Positions 52,488 to 61,853 of a stretch of DNA of 64,000 nucleotides are shown in pieces. Numbering within the stretch: position 1 is the stretch's first letter; each line of letters opens with the position of its first letter. Source of the stretch: Acidobacteriota bacterium (GTDB lineage Bacteria; Acidobacteriota; Thermoanaerobaculia; Gp7-AA8); contig JAJPHC010000013.1 in NCBI GenBank assembly GCA_021325515.1, positions 560,001 through 624,000 on the forward strand. The letters are read 5' to 3'. A model generated the notes under the pieces. It worked only from the letters and a program-made list of their open reading frames with translations. It was not told the DNA's origin and ran no database searches. The position numbers and the translations under genes were made by a program.

Positions 52488-54398
52488 CTATGAAGTCAAC
52501 GACCTGGAGTCGGTCAACCCCTTGACGTAGCTGCCGAATTCCTCAATGGCCATGGTGACCTGCTCCCCATTGCGCTTGCGAACGGCGACGGAGCCGCTCT
52601 GCGCTTCCTTCTCGCCGACGACGAGCATGAAGGGGATTTTCTTCAATTGTGCGTTGCGGATCTTGGCGCCTAACTTTTCGTTGCTGCGATCGGTTTCGAC
52701 GCGAATCTTCGCATTCTTGAGCTTTTTCGCCACTTCGTCCGCGTAATCGGTGAACTTCTCCGACAGCGGCAGCACCGTGGCCTGCACCGGGGCGAGCCAG
52801 ACGGGGAACGCGCCGGCGAAGTGCTCGATGATGATTCCGATGAACCGTTCGAGCGATCCGAGAATCGCGCGATGGATCATCACCGGCCGGTGATCGGCGT
52901 TGTCGGCGCCGATGTACTCGAGCTTGAATCGTTCCGGCAGAGCGTAGTCGAGCTGGATGGTGCCGAGCTGCCAGGGGCGGCCGATCGCGTCGGTGACCTG
53001 GAACTCGAGCTTCGGTCCGTAGAACGCCCCCTCGCCCGGATTGATGTGATAGGCGAGACCATTCTTCTTCAGTGCCGACTCCAGCGCACCTTCCGCCGCG
53101 TCCCACATCGCATCGGTGCCGAGGCGTTTTTCGGGGCGCGTGGAGAGCGCGATGCGGACCTGGTCGAAGCCGAAGGTGTCGTAGATCTCCTTGATCAGAC
53201 GCAGCTCGCGATCGATTTCCTCTTCGATCTGTTCCGGAGTCACGAAGAGATGTGCATCGTCCTGCGCGAAGGCGCGGACGCGCGCGAGTCCATGCGTGAC
53301 GCCGGAGCGCTCGTAGCGATGGAGGCGTGCGAAGTCCGCGAGACGGATCGGCAGATCGCGATACGAGCGGCGCTCCATCGCGTAAATCTGCGTGTGACCG
53401 GGGCAGTTCATCGGCTTGAGGCCGTACTCCCGCTCGTCGGTCTCGAACATGTACATGTTCTCGCGATAGTTGTCGTAGTGGCCGGAGATCTTGAAGAGCT
53501 CCACGTCCCAGACGAGCGGCGAGACGACTTCGCTGTAGCCGTCGCGCTCGTAGTACTCGCGGACGAAGTCGATCAGCGCGTTGTAGATGACCGCGCCCTT
53601 GGGGAGGAAGTTCGGCATCGCCGGCGCGAAGTGGGAGAAGTAGATGAGGTCGAGCTCTTTGCCGAGCTTGCGATGATCGCGAGCCTTCGCCTCTTCGACG
53701 CGCTTGAGGTACGCATCGAGCTGTTCCTTGTCGGCCCATGCAGTGCCGTATATGCGCTGCAGCATCGCGTTCCTCTCATCGCCACGCCAGTAGGCGCCGG
53801 CGACGCTCAGCAGCTTGAACGCGCCGAGGCGGCCGGTGGAGGGGACGTGAGGGCCGCGGCAGAGATCGAACCACTCGCCCTGGCGGTAGACGGAGAGCGG
53901 CTCATCGCCGGGGATGCCCTGGATGATCTCGACTTTGTATTTCTCGCCGAGCTTCTCGAAGGTCCGGATCGCTTCGTCGCGCGACCACTCCTCGCGCTTG
54001 ACCGGCAGGTCACGCTTCACGATCTCGGACATCTTCTCTTCAATGCGGCGCAGGTCGTCATCGCTGAACGGGCGATCAGTCCCGAAGTCGTAGTAGAAGC
54101 CGTTTTCGATCACCGGTCCGATCGTGACCTGAGTCCCCGGGAAGAGCTCCTGCACGGCCATTGCCATGAGGTGGGCGGTGGAGTGGCGGATGGTGTCGAT
54201 CCCCTCATCCGATTTCGGAGTGACGATCTCGACTTTCGCTCCTTCGGGAACTTTCGCGTCGACGTCGACGACCTTGCCGTTGATCTTTCCGGCGATGGCA
54301 TCTTTCGCGAGGCGCTTGCCGATCGATGCTGCGACATCGGCGATGGTCGCCTCGGCGGGCACTTCTTTGATCGAGCCATCAGGGAGTTGCACGTTCAT
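52488..54398 (-). CDS. thrS: Threonyl-tRNA synthetase
   Basis: 636 residues. Order: N-terminal TGS domain (MNVQLPDGSIKEVPAEATIADVA), SAD editing domain with HSTAHLMAMAVQELFPG, class II core with MFETDEREYGLKPMNCPGHT (zinc Cys), RSGVTHGLARVRAFAQDDAH (motif 2) and PVMIHRAILGSLERFIGIIIE (motif 3), then the anticodon-binding domain. Full-length with all motifs intact. Likely first gene of the translation operon; a leader with a terminator hairpin precedes it. Confidence 0.97.
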   Translation of the reverse strand: MNVQLPDGSIKEVPAEATIADVAASIGKRLAKDAIAGKINGKVVDVDAKVPEGAKVEIVTPKSDEGIDTIRHSTAHLMAMAVQELFPGTQVTIGPVIENGFYYDFGTDRPFSDDDLRRIEEKMSEIVKRDLPVKREEWSRDEAIRTFEKLGEKYKVEIIQGIPGDEPLSVYRQGEWFDLCRGPHVPSTGRLGAFKLLSVAGAYWRGDERNAMLQRIYGTAWADKEQLDAYLKRVEEAKARDHRKLGKELDLIYFSHFAPAMPNFLPKGAVIYNALIDFVREYYERDGYSEVVSPLVWDVELFKISGHYDNYRENMYMFETDEREYGLKPMNCPGHTQIYAMERRSYRDLPIRLADFARLHRYERSGVTHGLARVRAFAQDDAHLFVTPEQIEEEIDRELRLIKEIYDTFGFDQVRIALSTRPEKRLGTDAMWDAAEGALESALKKNGLAYHINPGEGAFYGPKLEFQVTDAIGRPWQLGTIQLDYALPERFKLEYIGADNADHRPVMIHRAILGSLERFIGIIIEHFAGAFPVWLAPVQATVLPLSEKFTDYADEVAKKLKNAKIRVETDRSNEKLGAKIRNAQLKKIPFMLVVGEKEAQSGSVAVRKRNGEQVTMAIEEFGSYVKGLTDSRSLTS

Positions 54399-54418
54399 AG
54401 AGACCTCTGAAAATCAAA

Positions 54419-54441
54419 ACAGGGCCGCGAGGGCCCTGTCG
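54419..54441 (-). terminator. Intrinsic terminator (attenuator) in the thrS leader
   Basis: Minus strand: stem GGGCC-type perfect 8 bp (forward ACAGGGCC 54419-54426 with GGCCCTGT 54432-54439), 5-base loop, then TTTTGATTTT. It ends about 20 bp before the thrS start, inside the leader and not between genes. Confidence 0.82.
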
Positions 54442-54475
54442 TTCGTTCTTGTCTGGGATTCGAGAAGACGATCAG

Positions 54476-54485
54476 CGACAGGGCG
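54476..54485 (-). promoter_or_regulatory. Candidate antiterminator arm in the thrS leader
   Basis: Minus-strand CGCCCTGTCG can pair over 9 bases with the terminator's 5' arm (CGACAGGGC at 54441-54433), so the two structures are mutually exclusive. No T-box tag sequence was recognised. Confidence 0.5.
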
Positions 54486-54541
54486 GAAACATGTCCGTCG
54501 TTCGAGTCAGCGTGGCCGTCGTTCGCGACATAGGGTGCGTG

Positions 54542-54550
54542 AGTATAGCA
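54542..54550 (-). promoter_or_regulatory. Extended -10 promoter candidate for the thrS operon
   Basis: TGCTATACT on the minus strand is an extended -10 element (TGn plus TATACT). A start near 54535 gives a leader of about 135 nt containing both hairpin arms. No convincing -35 box was found. Confidence 0.5.
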
Positions 54551-54605
54551 AATGGCGGAATCCTGCTACTCTTCATTCCTACCCGCACAACTCGAGGAGG
54601 CCCGG

Positions 54606-55730
54606 ATGATCTGCAGCATCATTCCTCCGCACATTCACCGGCACATCGCTGAGTACGGTGATGAGGACGAGCGGCGCCATGCGAGGCTGGCGCTGGAGGT
54701 CGCGTCGCACATGCGCGGACAGCGGGAAGCAGTCGCAGGCATTCGCGCTTTGATCGACATCGCGCCCGCGGGAAAACGCCGCGCGATCTACGACGCGAAG
54801 AACAAGCGCACGCTTCCCGGAAAGCTCGTTCGCAGCGAGGGGGAGAAGTCTTCAGGCGACGCGGCGGCGGACGAGGCGTATGACGGCTCGGGGAAGACGT
54901 GGGATTTCTACAGCAAGGTCTTTCAGCGGAATTCGATCGATGGGCGAGGCATGCGCATCGATTCGTCCGTGCACTTTTCGGTCGACTATCAGAACGCCCA
55001 GTGGAACGGGCGGCAGATGGTGTACGGCGATGGCGACGGCCGGATCTTCCAGAGATTCACGAGAGCGCTCGATGTGATCGGCCATGAGCTGACGCACGGC
55101 GTGACGCAGTACAGCGCGTCGCTCGACTATCACGATCAGCCGGGCGCGCTGAACGAGCACTTCTCCGATGTGTTCGGAATTCTCGTGAAGCAGTACTCGC
55201 TCAAGCAGAGCGCGAGCAAGTCGGATTGGATCATCGGCGCGGGGTTGTTCGGGCGCAAGGTGCGAGGTGCCGGCGTGCGATCGATGAAGGCGCCCGGCAC
55301 GGCGTACGACGATCCGGTCGTCGGGAAGGATCCGCAGCCGGCGCACATGTCGGCGTATGTGAAGACGAACGAGGACTTGGGCGGAGTTCACATCAATTCG
55401 GGGATACCGAATCACGCGTTCTACCGGCTCGCGACGTTGCTGGGCGGCAATGCCTGGACGATTGCGGGGAAGATCTGGTACGTGACGCTGACCGAGAAGC
55501 TGCGGCACGACGCGCAATTTCAGACGTGCGCGGATGCGACGTTCACAGTCGCGGGCGAGCTGTATGGGCGGGAAAGCGAGCCGCAGCAGGCGGTGGCCGC
55601 GGCCTGGAACGGCGTCGGGATTACGGTGAAGCCGCGCGCCGTGCAGCTTCCGATCAAGCGCCTCCGCCGCGACTACGCCGTCTTCGGCGCACCAACAGGT
55701 GCAGCCGAGATCCCGATCGACGGATTCTGA
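54606..55730 (+). CDS. Protealysin-like M4 neutral metalloprotease
   Basis: 374 residues from ATG 54606 (GAGGAGG just upstream). The short propeptide carries IIPPHIHRHIAEYGDE, close to the PPHIL-type motif of protealysins, and no secretion signal is seen. Catalytic zinc site VIGHELTHGVTQ (HExxH), third ligand in ALNEHFSDVFG, and the late HINSGIPNHAFY with the conserved His. These are thermolysin-type zinc proteases; protealysins act intracellularly or are released without a Sec signal. Divergent from thrS, and convergent with the alpha-2-macroglobulin across a repeat cluster. Confidence 0.93.
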   Translation: MICSIIPPHIHRHIAEYGDEDERRHARLALEVASHMRGQREAVAGIRALIDIAPAGKRRAIYDAKNKRTLPGKLVRSEGEKSSGDAAADEAYDGSGKTWDFYSKVFQRNSIDGRGMRIDSSVHFSVDYQNAQWNGRQMVYGDGDGRIFQRFTRALDVIGHELTHGVTQYSASLDYHDQPGALNEHFSDVFGILVKQYSLKQSASKSDWIIGAGLFGRKVRGAGVRSMKAPGTAYDDPVVGKDPQPAHMSAYVKTNEDLGGVHINSGIPNHAFYRLATLLGGNAWTIAGKIWYVTLTEKLRHDAQFQTCADATFTVAGELYGRESEPQQAVAAAWNGVGITVKPRAVQLPIKRLRRDYAVFGAPTGAAEIPIDGF

Positions 55731-55732
55731 AT

Positions 55733-56312
55733 CTTGGGTCGCTGGGGCGCTGGGGCGCTGGGCGCTGGGGCGCTGGGGGGCGCTGGGGTCAGACCTTCGG
55801 TGACGGGGTCCGGGGTCTCCCGGTTGGGGTCAGACCTTCGGTCTCCGGGGGCTCTCCCGTCCTTCGTCCTTCTCTCGTCCTTCGTCCTTCGAGGGTCAGA
55901 CCTTCAGTCTGGTCTGTCTGGTCTTGGGGTCAGGCCTTCAGTCTGGTCTTGGAGTCTGGTCTTAGTGTCTGGTCTTGGGGTCATCTGGTCTGTCTGGTCT
56001 TGGAGTCTGGTCTTAGTGTCTGGTCTTGGGGTCATCTGGTCTTGGGGTCAGACCTTCGTCCTTCCGTCCACGGTTTTTCCGGAGGACCGAAGGTCTGACC
56101 CCTGGCCCCCTGGCCCAACCTAGAGACCGGAGGTCGGCCCAACCTAGAGACCGGAGGTCTGACCCCGGGACCGACCCCGGGACCGGGCGGTTTTTCCGGA
56201 GACCGAAGGTCTGACCCCCGGCCTCCACCGCCGGGGACCGAAGGTCTGACCCCCGGCCCCCCCAGCGATCCCAGCGACCCAGAGTCCCAGCGACCCAGAG
56301 CCCCAGCGACCC
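55733..56312. repeat. Gene-free cluster of GGTCAGACC-type and GCTGGGGCGC repeats
   Basis: 580 bp between convergent genes with no credible coding sequence. GGGGTCAGACCTTCGG-like motifs dominate the left part and reversed GAAGGTCTGACCCC motifs the right part. A 51-bp unit (CTGGTCTTGGAGTCTGGTC start) is repeated in tandem at 55943 and 55994. GGGTCGCTGGGG-type units at the left end recur in inverted form at the right end (56262-56312), so the whole block is roughly a large inverted structure. The motifs match those flanking the RAYT at 42.5 kb, so it is probably a REP/BIME-like array. Confidence 0.8.
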
Positions 56313-56320
56313 GGAAGCCA

Positions 56321-59300
56321 CTACTTCACGACTACGTGCGTCTCCTCACCGTTTGCCCTCACCTCAGGGACGTACATCGCTTCGCCGAGGAGCGGGAGGG
56401 CGTGGAAGGAGCCGGGGGTTTCGGCGCGGAGTTGATAGCGGATCGTCCAGATGCCCTGATCTAGGTGGCTGGCGAACATCGCGATCTTGCGGTCGCGCAG
56501 TTCCTGGTAGACCCACGCCGTCGCGTTTTCCTTCAATGCGTAGATGCTGCCGCTGTTGTTCGATGTCGCCTCGAACCCGGCGGGCTTCAGGTCCTCGAAC
56601 ATCAGATAGTCATAGTCATTCTTCGTCTCGATCGTGACGACGACCTCCACGCGATCGCCACTCGCGATCGTCGCGCCGTCCGCCATCGGCACCTTGTCGT
56701 ATACGACGCCCTTGAGCAGCGTCGGCTTCGGGACGAGCCGCAGATACTCGCGCTTGACGAACAGCTCATGCCCGGCGGCGGTCACCGGTTCTTCGAGCGA
56801 CACGAACCGGCCCTCGACCGAGAAGTAGAGCGGCGCCTTGCCGCTCGTCCTGCGAATCGTGATCTCGTTCGCATCCCGCACGAGCTCGCGATCGATCGTG
56901 AAATGTCCGGCCTCCGATTTCTTTCCGATCACCTTCCCGTTGACCGAGAGCTCATACGCCGCATCGCCCGAGAGCTCGCCGCTCGTGCGCAGATAGTCGG
57001 TCAGCGCCAGCAACGCGATCGCGGTATCCCGCGTGTTGTTCCACCGCGCGCCGCGGCGATTCTTCACGAGCCAGTTCATCACCGGCTCGACGAGCTTGTT
57101 GTCGGGATCGATCTCCACCAGCGCCTGCAGCGAGAACGCCGTCGCTTCGACCGGACCCTCGTACCAATGCCACCAGAAACGATCCGCGCCCCAATGCGCG
57201 GTCGCCATCGTCTCCGGCGCTGACGGAGTCCCGGCATTGCCAACGAGCACGGAGCGATCGGGCGATCGATCCATCTTCACGCCATTCTCGAGATTGCGGA
57301 TCAGCACTTCGGCGCGTTTCGTGTCACCGAAGTCGTGCGCCGCCAGCGCCAGCAGCGCGCGCGAATACGACGAGAGCTGCTCGCGATGCTCCCACGCGCG
57401 ATCGAAGGCCTTCGCCTCGAGCTCCGTCATCTTCTGATGCTCGACGCGCTTCCATGCGGCGATGGCGTGCAGCATCCACGCTTCGCCATTCGCATCGTTC
57501 TCCGACATCACGAGCTGCGCGTCGAGCCACTGCACCGCTCGATTCACTGCGCTCTCGGAGACCGCGAGCTCCCCCTCCTTCGCAACCGAGAAGCCCCAGA
57601 TCACGTACGCGGTCATGAACGTCTGGCTCGAATCATCCTTCCACCAGCCCCAGCCGCCGTCGGAATGCTGGAAGTCGTACAGCCGCCGCATCGACTGGGC
57701 GGTGACATCGTTCAGTTTTCCGAGCCACGCCGGGCGCGGCAGATTCTGTTTCGCGACGACGCGCGCCACGATCGATGCCGGGAGGAAGCGGCTCATCGTC
57801 TGCTCCGTGCAGCCATACGGGTATTCGATGAGATAGGGGAGCGAGTCGAGCATCGCCGACGCGAGACTCGGCGAGACATTCACGACCAGCGACGTATCGC
57901 GGCGCGCACTCGGCAGCGGCAGTTGAATTACGGCTTCGCTGCCGCGGATCTTCCCCGAGCGTGCGACGAGCTTGTCGATCCCATGCTCGTACACGGTGAA
58001 CGACTTCTCCATCGCATCGCCTTCGGTGGCCGAGCGTCCGCTGACGCGCAGCTTCGCCGTGCCCTCGTGGTCGGCGGCGATCGTCCACTCGGCGCGCGCC
58101 TCTCCATTCGGCGGAACCTCGAGCGACTTCGCCCCTTCGCTCGTCACGGTGACGCCCGTTGCCTCGAGCGACGGCGTGACGGTCATCGGTTTGCCGGTGT
58201 TGTTGTTGACGACGGCCGAGATGACGGCGCGGTCGCCGGCGACGAAGAATCGCGGTCCTTCGAGTCTAACGATCAGCGGCAGCCGGGTATGCGTCTTCGA
58301 TGACGCCATTCCGAAGCGCGAATCGGCCGTCGCAACGCGAGCGGTCGCGCGCCACTCGGTCAGAGCTTCCGGATAGTCGAAGGAAACCGTCGCGGTTCCC
58401 GCGCCATTGGTCACGATGTCGGGTTTCCAGAATGCGGTCGACCGGAAGTCGCTGCGGACCACGACTTCGATCTGCTGCTGCTGCTGTTTCTCTTCAGCCC
58501 CCGCTGCGCGCGCCTTCATCGCGGCCGGAGCCGGCGGCGGCGGAAGTACCGCCGGCGCGCCCGCGGTCACCGTGATCGCCTCCGAGACCGCCTGCGGCGC
58601 GGCCGCGTTGCGGGAATCCATGAATCCATACGCACTCCCTTCGTCCTTCTTCAGCGCATCGACTTCCTTGTCCCGCCGCGCGGTCTCTTCATCGACGAGC
58701 GTCTTCCCATCCTTCCCCTCGACGAGCTTCACGAATCGCTGCTGCTGCACTCCAGCGGTCACCGCCACCGGCCGTACGCGCGACTCGCCATAGAAGAACG
58801 GGCGCGGATCGCCGGCGGCATCCTGCGCGATCGCCGTCACCGACTCATCGGACACCGACAACGCGACCTCCGCAGCGACCGGCCGCCCTTCGCTGTCCTT
58901 CGTCGTGATCGTCACCGTCCCTTTACCGTGCGGCTTGTAGTCGTCGTGATCGGACTTCACCTCGACGGTCAGCGCCTTGTCGAACGGCGGCACCTTCAGC
59001 GTCTTCGCCTGCGTGTAGAGTGCGCGATTGAAGACCGACGACGCGGTCACGCTGAAGTCGGGCACATGGCGCTGATCGATCGGAAACTCGATCATCTTCA
59101 GCGTTCCATCGAGGTGCACGAGACGCGTGTCGAGAATGCTCGCGCCGGAGATCGTCATCAGCACCCAGCGGTCGCTGTTCTCGGTCGCGATGATCAGCGG
59201 CACGCGATCGCCTGCATGCAGCGTCTCGCGATCGACGATCAGCTCGAGACCGCCCGCGTGGTATCCGATCTCGGTCGACGTGTTCTTCGTGATCCAGAGC

Positions 59301-61813
59301 GCCGTCTGAGTCTTCACGATGTCGCGCGCGCGGAGCGGCTTGCCCGGCGTGCGATCCTCGCTGCTCCACTCGAGCTGGTAATAGCCTTCGCGCTCCGGCG
59401 TGAATGTGAACGTACCGATGCCTTCGTCGTTGGTCGTCACATTCGACGTGAGCACATCTTCTTCGTGGTACTGGCCGCAGTAGGGGAAGCCGTTCCTGCA
59501 CGGCTCCCACTTGCGCCGCGTGACGTGCACTTTGCCCGTCGTCTTCACCGGCTGTTCTTTCGAATCGGCGGCCTTGAAGTCGACGGAGATCTTCTGGCCC
59601 GGCATCCCGATCGTGTGCTGTGTCTGCGCGTGCACCGTGTAGCGCTGGCGCATCACGTTGACGCTTCCTGCGCCGCAGACCTCGCGGCGCGACGCATCGG
59701 TCGCGCACGCACTGATCGAGTACGCGCTGTCACCTGCGTCGACCTGCGTGTCGAAGCGGACGGTGGCGTGTCCGTTCTCGTCCGTCTTCAGCGTCCGCTT
59801 GAACACATTCTGTGCCGCGTTCCGGTAGTAACTTCCCATCTCGCGCGGCGAGTACCAGTCGATGACGCCCCACCAGGGAGAGTAGCTGCTGCGATCGACG
59901 CTGACCTCGACCGTTGCATTGGCGACCGGACCGCCGAAGTAATAGCGCGCATCGACCGCCGCTTCGACGGTGTCGCCGAGGCGGTATTGATTCGGGATGG
60001 AGACGGAGACGACGTATTCGGGAAGCTTGTATTCTTCGAGCGAGAAGAGCGCCGCATATCCGCGCGCCGCTCCGTTTCTGTCGTGGAATGTGATGGTATA
60101 GCGGCCCAGCGCCATCTGCGGCGTGAGCTTGAGGTCGGCCCAGTAGCTGCCGTATTCGTTCAGCGTTGCCGTTCCCGACGCGACTTTCTGTCCGCGCGGG
60201 TCGGTGATGTCGTAGTCGAGAATCTGCTTCGCCGGGGTAACCCACGGTCCGTCGTTGTTGCGCACGCGCACGAGCGCTTTCCAGTGCACGGTCTCGTCGG
60301 GGCGATACGCCGGGCGATCGGTGAATGCGTACACGCGCCATTGCGCCGCGTCCTGATTGCCGATCCAGTAGGCATAGTTGTATGTCGACATCCACGCCTG
60401 ACGACTGCCCGCCGACGCCGTGATCAGGAGCTGGCGATATTCGTTGCCCGCGTGGAGCGCGACGTGCGCGATGCCGTTGGCGTCGGTCGTCGCCGCCGTT
60501 TCGTGTCCCTGATCCGACACCTTGATCCGCGCGCCGGCGATGGGCGCGCCGCGCTGCACATCGCTCACGTAGATCTCGTCGCTCAATCCGAGCGTGTGCG
60601 AAACGATGTTGATGTCGCTGACGAGCAGCACGCTTTTCGCCGACTTCCCCGCCGTACGCGCCGTGACGACGTACGCGCCGAGGTCGAGCCGCGGAGTGAT
60701 GCGGACGCGATCGGAGTCGGGGACGTGCGGTCCTTTGTCCGGCGGCTTGATCGTCCACTGGCGGATGCTCGAATGCGCACCGCCTTCGACGATCGAAGCA
60801 AGATCGCCGCGGAAATCCTTCGTCTGGAGATCGGCCGTCAGATCGATGCGCTCGATCGAGATCTCGATGTCTCCCGCGTTTCTCCACCACAGCATCACTT
60901 CCTGTTCCGACTCGGGAAGGAAGTTGCCGCTGTTTCCGACGGTGATCTGAGGTGTCGTGATCTCGTTCACCGCGCGCTGTGCGTCATCGTAGAAACGTGT
61001 CGTCCCTTTCGGGAACGTGGCGAGCAGCCGCTGGTAGAGCGCGAGCGCGCGTTCGTAATCGGGCTTGATCTGCGGCTCGCCTCCCACCATCACCACATCT
61101 CCGAAGCTGGCGAGCTGATTCGCCTCGGCGAAGAGTGCGTCGTCGTAGAGCTCCGTTTCTTTCTGCTCGCGGATGATCGCATCGAGCAGTTCCATCGCCC
61201 GCTCGATCGATTCCGGCCGGCGCTCCGCGAGGAGCTGCGTGGCCAGGGCGAAGCGAAGACGGGCGATGTCCTGCACCGATTCCGCGATCGTGAGCGCGTT
61301 GTTGAGAACATCGCGCGATACGCCGTAGTAGTTTTCCTGCGCTCCTTCGTACGAAGGCGCAGCGATCATCTTGAAGACGAGCGCGAGATAGCGGCGGCGT
61401 GCGAGCGGCAGATCGTCGCTGCCGGCCCACCAGTCGAGTGCCTGCAGGTAATTTCCGTTGTTCGCACTCGCGTAGTAGTTGCGCGACGCCGTGAAGTCGC
61501 CCATCGACTCCTGGGCCTCGGCCCACGCGCGGTCGTGCTTCTCCGCGCTGCTCTCGATGAACTTCTGAAGAGGCGCGAGATCCGCGTTGCTGTCGGACCG
61601 CCATCGCGTATCCGCCAGCCGGAACTCGACCCAGCGGCGCTCATCCTCCGTGAGCTTCAACTGCGCTGCCTGTTCGTAGAGCTCGTGCGCCTGCGCGTAC
61701 GACTTCTCGGCATAGCGTGTTTCCGCGCGCTGCCGCAGCGTCTCGTAGGAGGCCGGAGCCGCGGTCTCCGGCGCAAACAACAGGAGGAGGAGAGACACGA
61801 TCCAGGCGTACAT
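56321..61813 (-). CDS. Bacterial alpha-2-macroglobulin family protein
   Basis: 1830 residues with a signal peptide (MYAWIVSLLLLLFAPETAAP). An N-terminal helical, TPR-like region (about 25-290), then a series of macroglobulin beta-domains (for example AYWIGNQDAAQWRVYAFTDR, YRPDETVHWKALVRV), the A2M signature region LTEWRATARVATADSRFG, the intact thioester site YPYGCTEQTMSRFLPA (Cys-x-Glu-Gln), the helical thioester domain (GGWGWWKDDSSQTFMTAYV), and a receptor-binding-like C-terminus. Such proteins trap proteases near the periplasm; the partner PbpC often found beside E. coli yfhM is not in this window. A periplasmic protease-defence role is inferred. Confidence 0.9.
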   Translation of the reverse strand: MYAWIVSLLLLLFAPETAAPASYETLRQRAETRYAEKSYAQAHELYEQAAQLKLTEDERRWVEFRLADTRWRSDSNADLAPLQKFIESSAEKHDRAWAEAQESMGDFTASRNYYASANNGNYLQALDWWAGSDDLPLARRRYLALVFKMIAAPSYEGAQENYYGVSRDVLNNALTIAESVQDIARLRFALATQLLAERRPESIERAMELLDAIIREQKETELYDDALFAEANQLASFGDVVMVGGEPQIKPDYERALALYQRLLATFPKGTTRFYDDAQRAVNEITTPQITVGNSGNFLPESEQEVMLWWRNAGDIEISIERIDLTADLQTKDFRGDLASIVEGGAHSSIRQWTIKPPDKGPHVPDSDRVRITPRLDLGAYVVTARTAGKSAKSVLLVSDINIVSHTLGLSDEIYVSDVQRGAPIAGARIKVSDQGHETAATTDANGIAHVALHAGNEYRQLLITASAGSRQAWMSTYNYAYWIGNQDAAQWRVYAFTDRPAYRPDETVHWKALVRVRNNDGPWVTPAKQILDYDITDPRGQKVASGTATLNEYGSYWADLKLTPQMALGRYTITFHDRNGAARGYAALFSLEEYKLPEYVVSVSIPNQYRLGDTVEAAVDARYYFGGPVANATVEVSVDRSSYSPWWGVIDWYSPREMGSYYRNAAQNVFKRTLKTDENGHATVRFDTQVDAGDSAYSISACATDASRREVCGAGSVNVMRQRYTVHAQTQHTIGMPGQKISVDFKAADSKEQPVKTTGKVHVTRRKWEPCRNGFPYCGQYHEEDVLTSNVTTNDEGIGTFTFTPEREGYYQLEWSSEDRTPGKPLRARDIVKTQTALWITKNTSTEIGYHAGGLELIVDRETLHAGDRVPLIIATENSDRWVLMTISGASILDTRLVHLDGTLKMIEFPIDQRHVPDFSVTASSVFNRALYTQAKTLKVPPFDKALTVEVKSDHDDYKPHGKGTVTITTKDSEGRPVAAEVALSVSDESVTAIAQDAAGDPRPFFYGESRVRPVAVTAGVQQQRFVKLVEGKDGKTLVDEETARRDKEVDALKKDEGSAYGFMDSRNAAAPQAVSEAITVTAGAPAVLPPPPAPAAMKARAAGAEEKQQQQQIEVVVRSDFRSTAFWKPDIVTNGAGTATVSFDYPEALTEWRATARVATADSRFGMASSKTHTRLPLIVRLEGPRFFVAGDRAVISAVVNNNTGKPMTVTPSLEATGVTVTSEGAKSLEVPPNGEARAEWTIAADHEGTAKLRVSGRSATEGDAMEKSFTVYEHGIDKLVARSGKIRGSEAVIQLPLPSARRDTSLVVNVSPSLASAMLDSLPYLIEYPYGCTEQTMSRFLPASIVARVVAKQNLPRPAWLGKLNDVTAQSMRRLYDFQHSDGGWGWWKDDSSQTFMTAYVIWGFSVAKEGELAVSESAVNRAVQWLDAQLVMSENDANGEAWMLHAIAAWKRVEHQKMTELEAKAFDRAWEHREQLSSYSRALLALAAHDFGDTKRAEVLIRNLENGVKMDRSPDRSVLVGNAGTPSAPETMATAHWGADRFWWHWYEGPVEATAFSLQALVEIDPDNKLVEPVMNWLVKNRRGARWNNTRDTAIALLALTDYLRTSGELSGDAAYELSVNGKVIGKKSEAGHFTIDRELVRDANEITIRRTSGKAPLYFSVEGRFVSLEEPVTAAGHELFVKREYLRLVPKPTLLKGVVYDKVPMADGATIASGDRVEVVVTIETKNDYDYLMFEDLKPAGFEATSNNSGSIYALKENATAWVYQELRDRKIAMFASHLDQGIWTIRYQLRAETPGSFHALPLLGEAMYVPEVRANGEETHVVVK

Positions 61814-61853
61814 GTCCTCATTAGAGTCCCGGACCGCAGGAGAAGGAAACCGC

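Noticed and set aside
54419..54550. T-box riboswitch before thrS
   Set aside because: A terminator and competing arm are present, but I could not find the conserved T-box tag or a specifier loop.
55733..56312. Possible CRISPR array
   Set aside because: Repeat spacing is irregular, motifs occur in both orientations and no cas genes are near.
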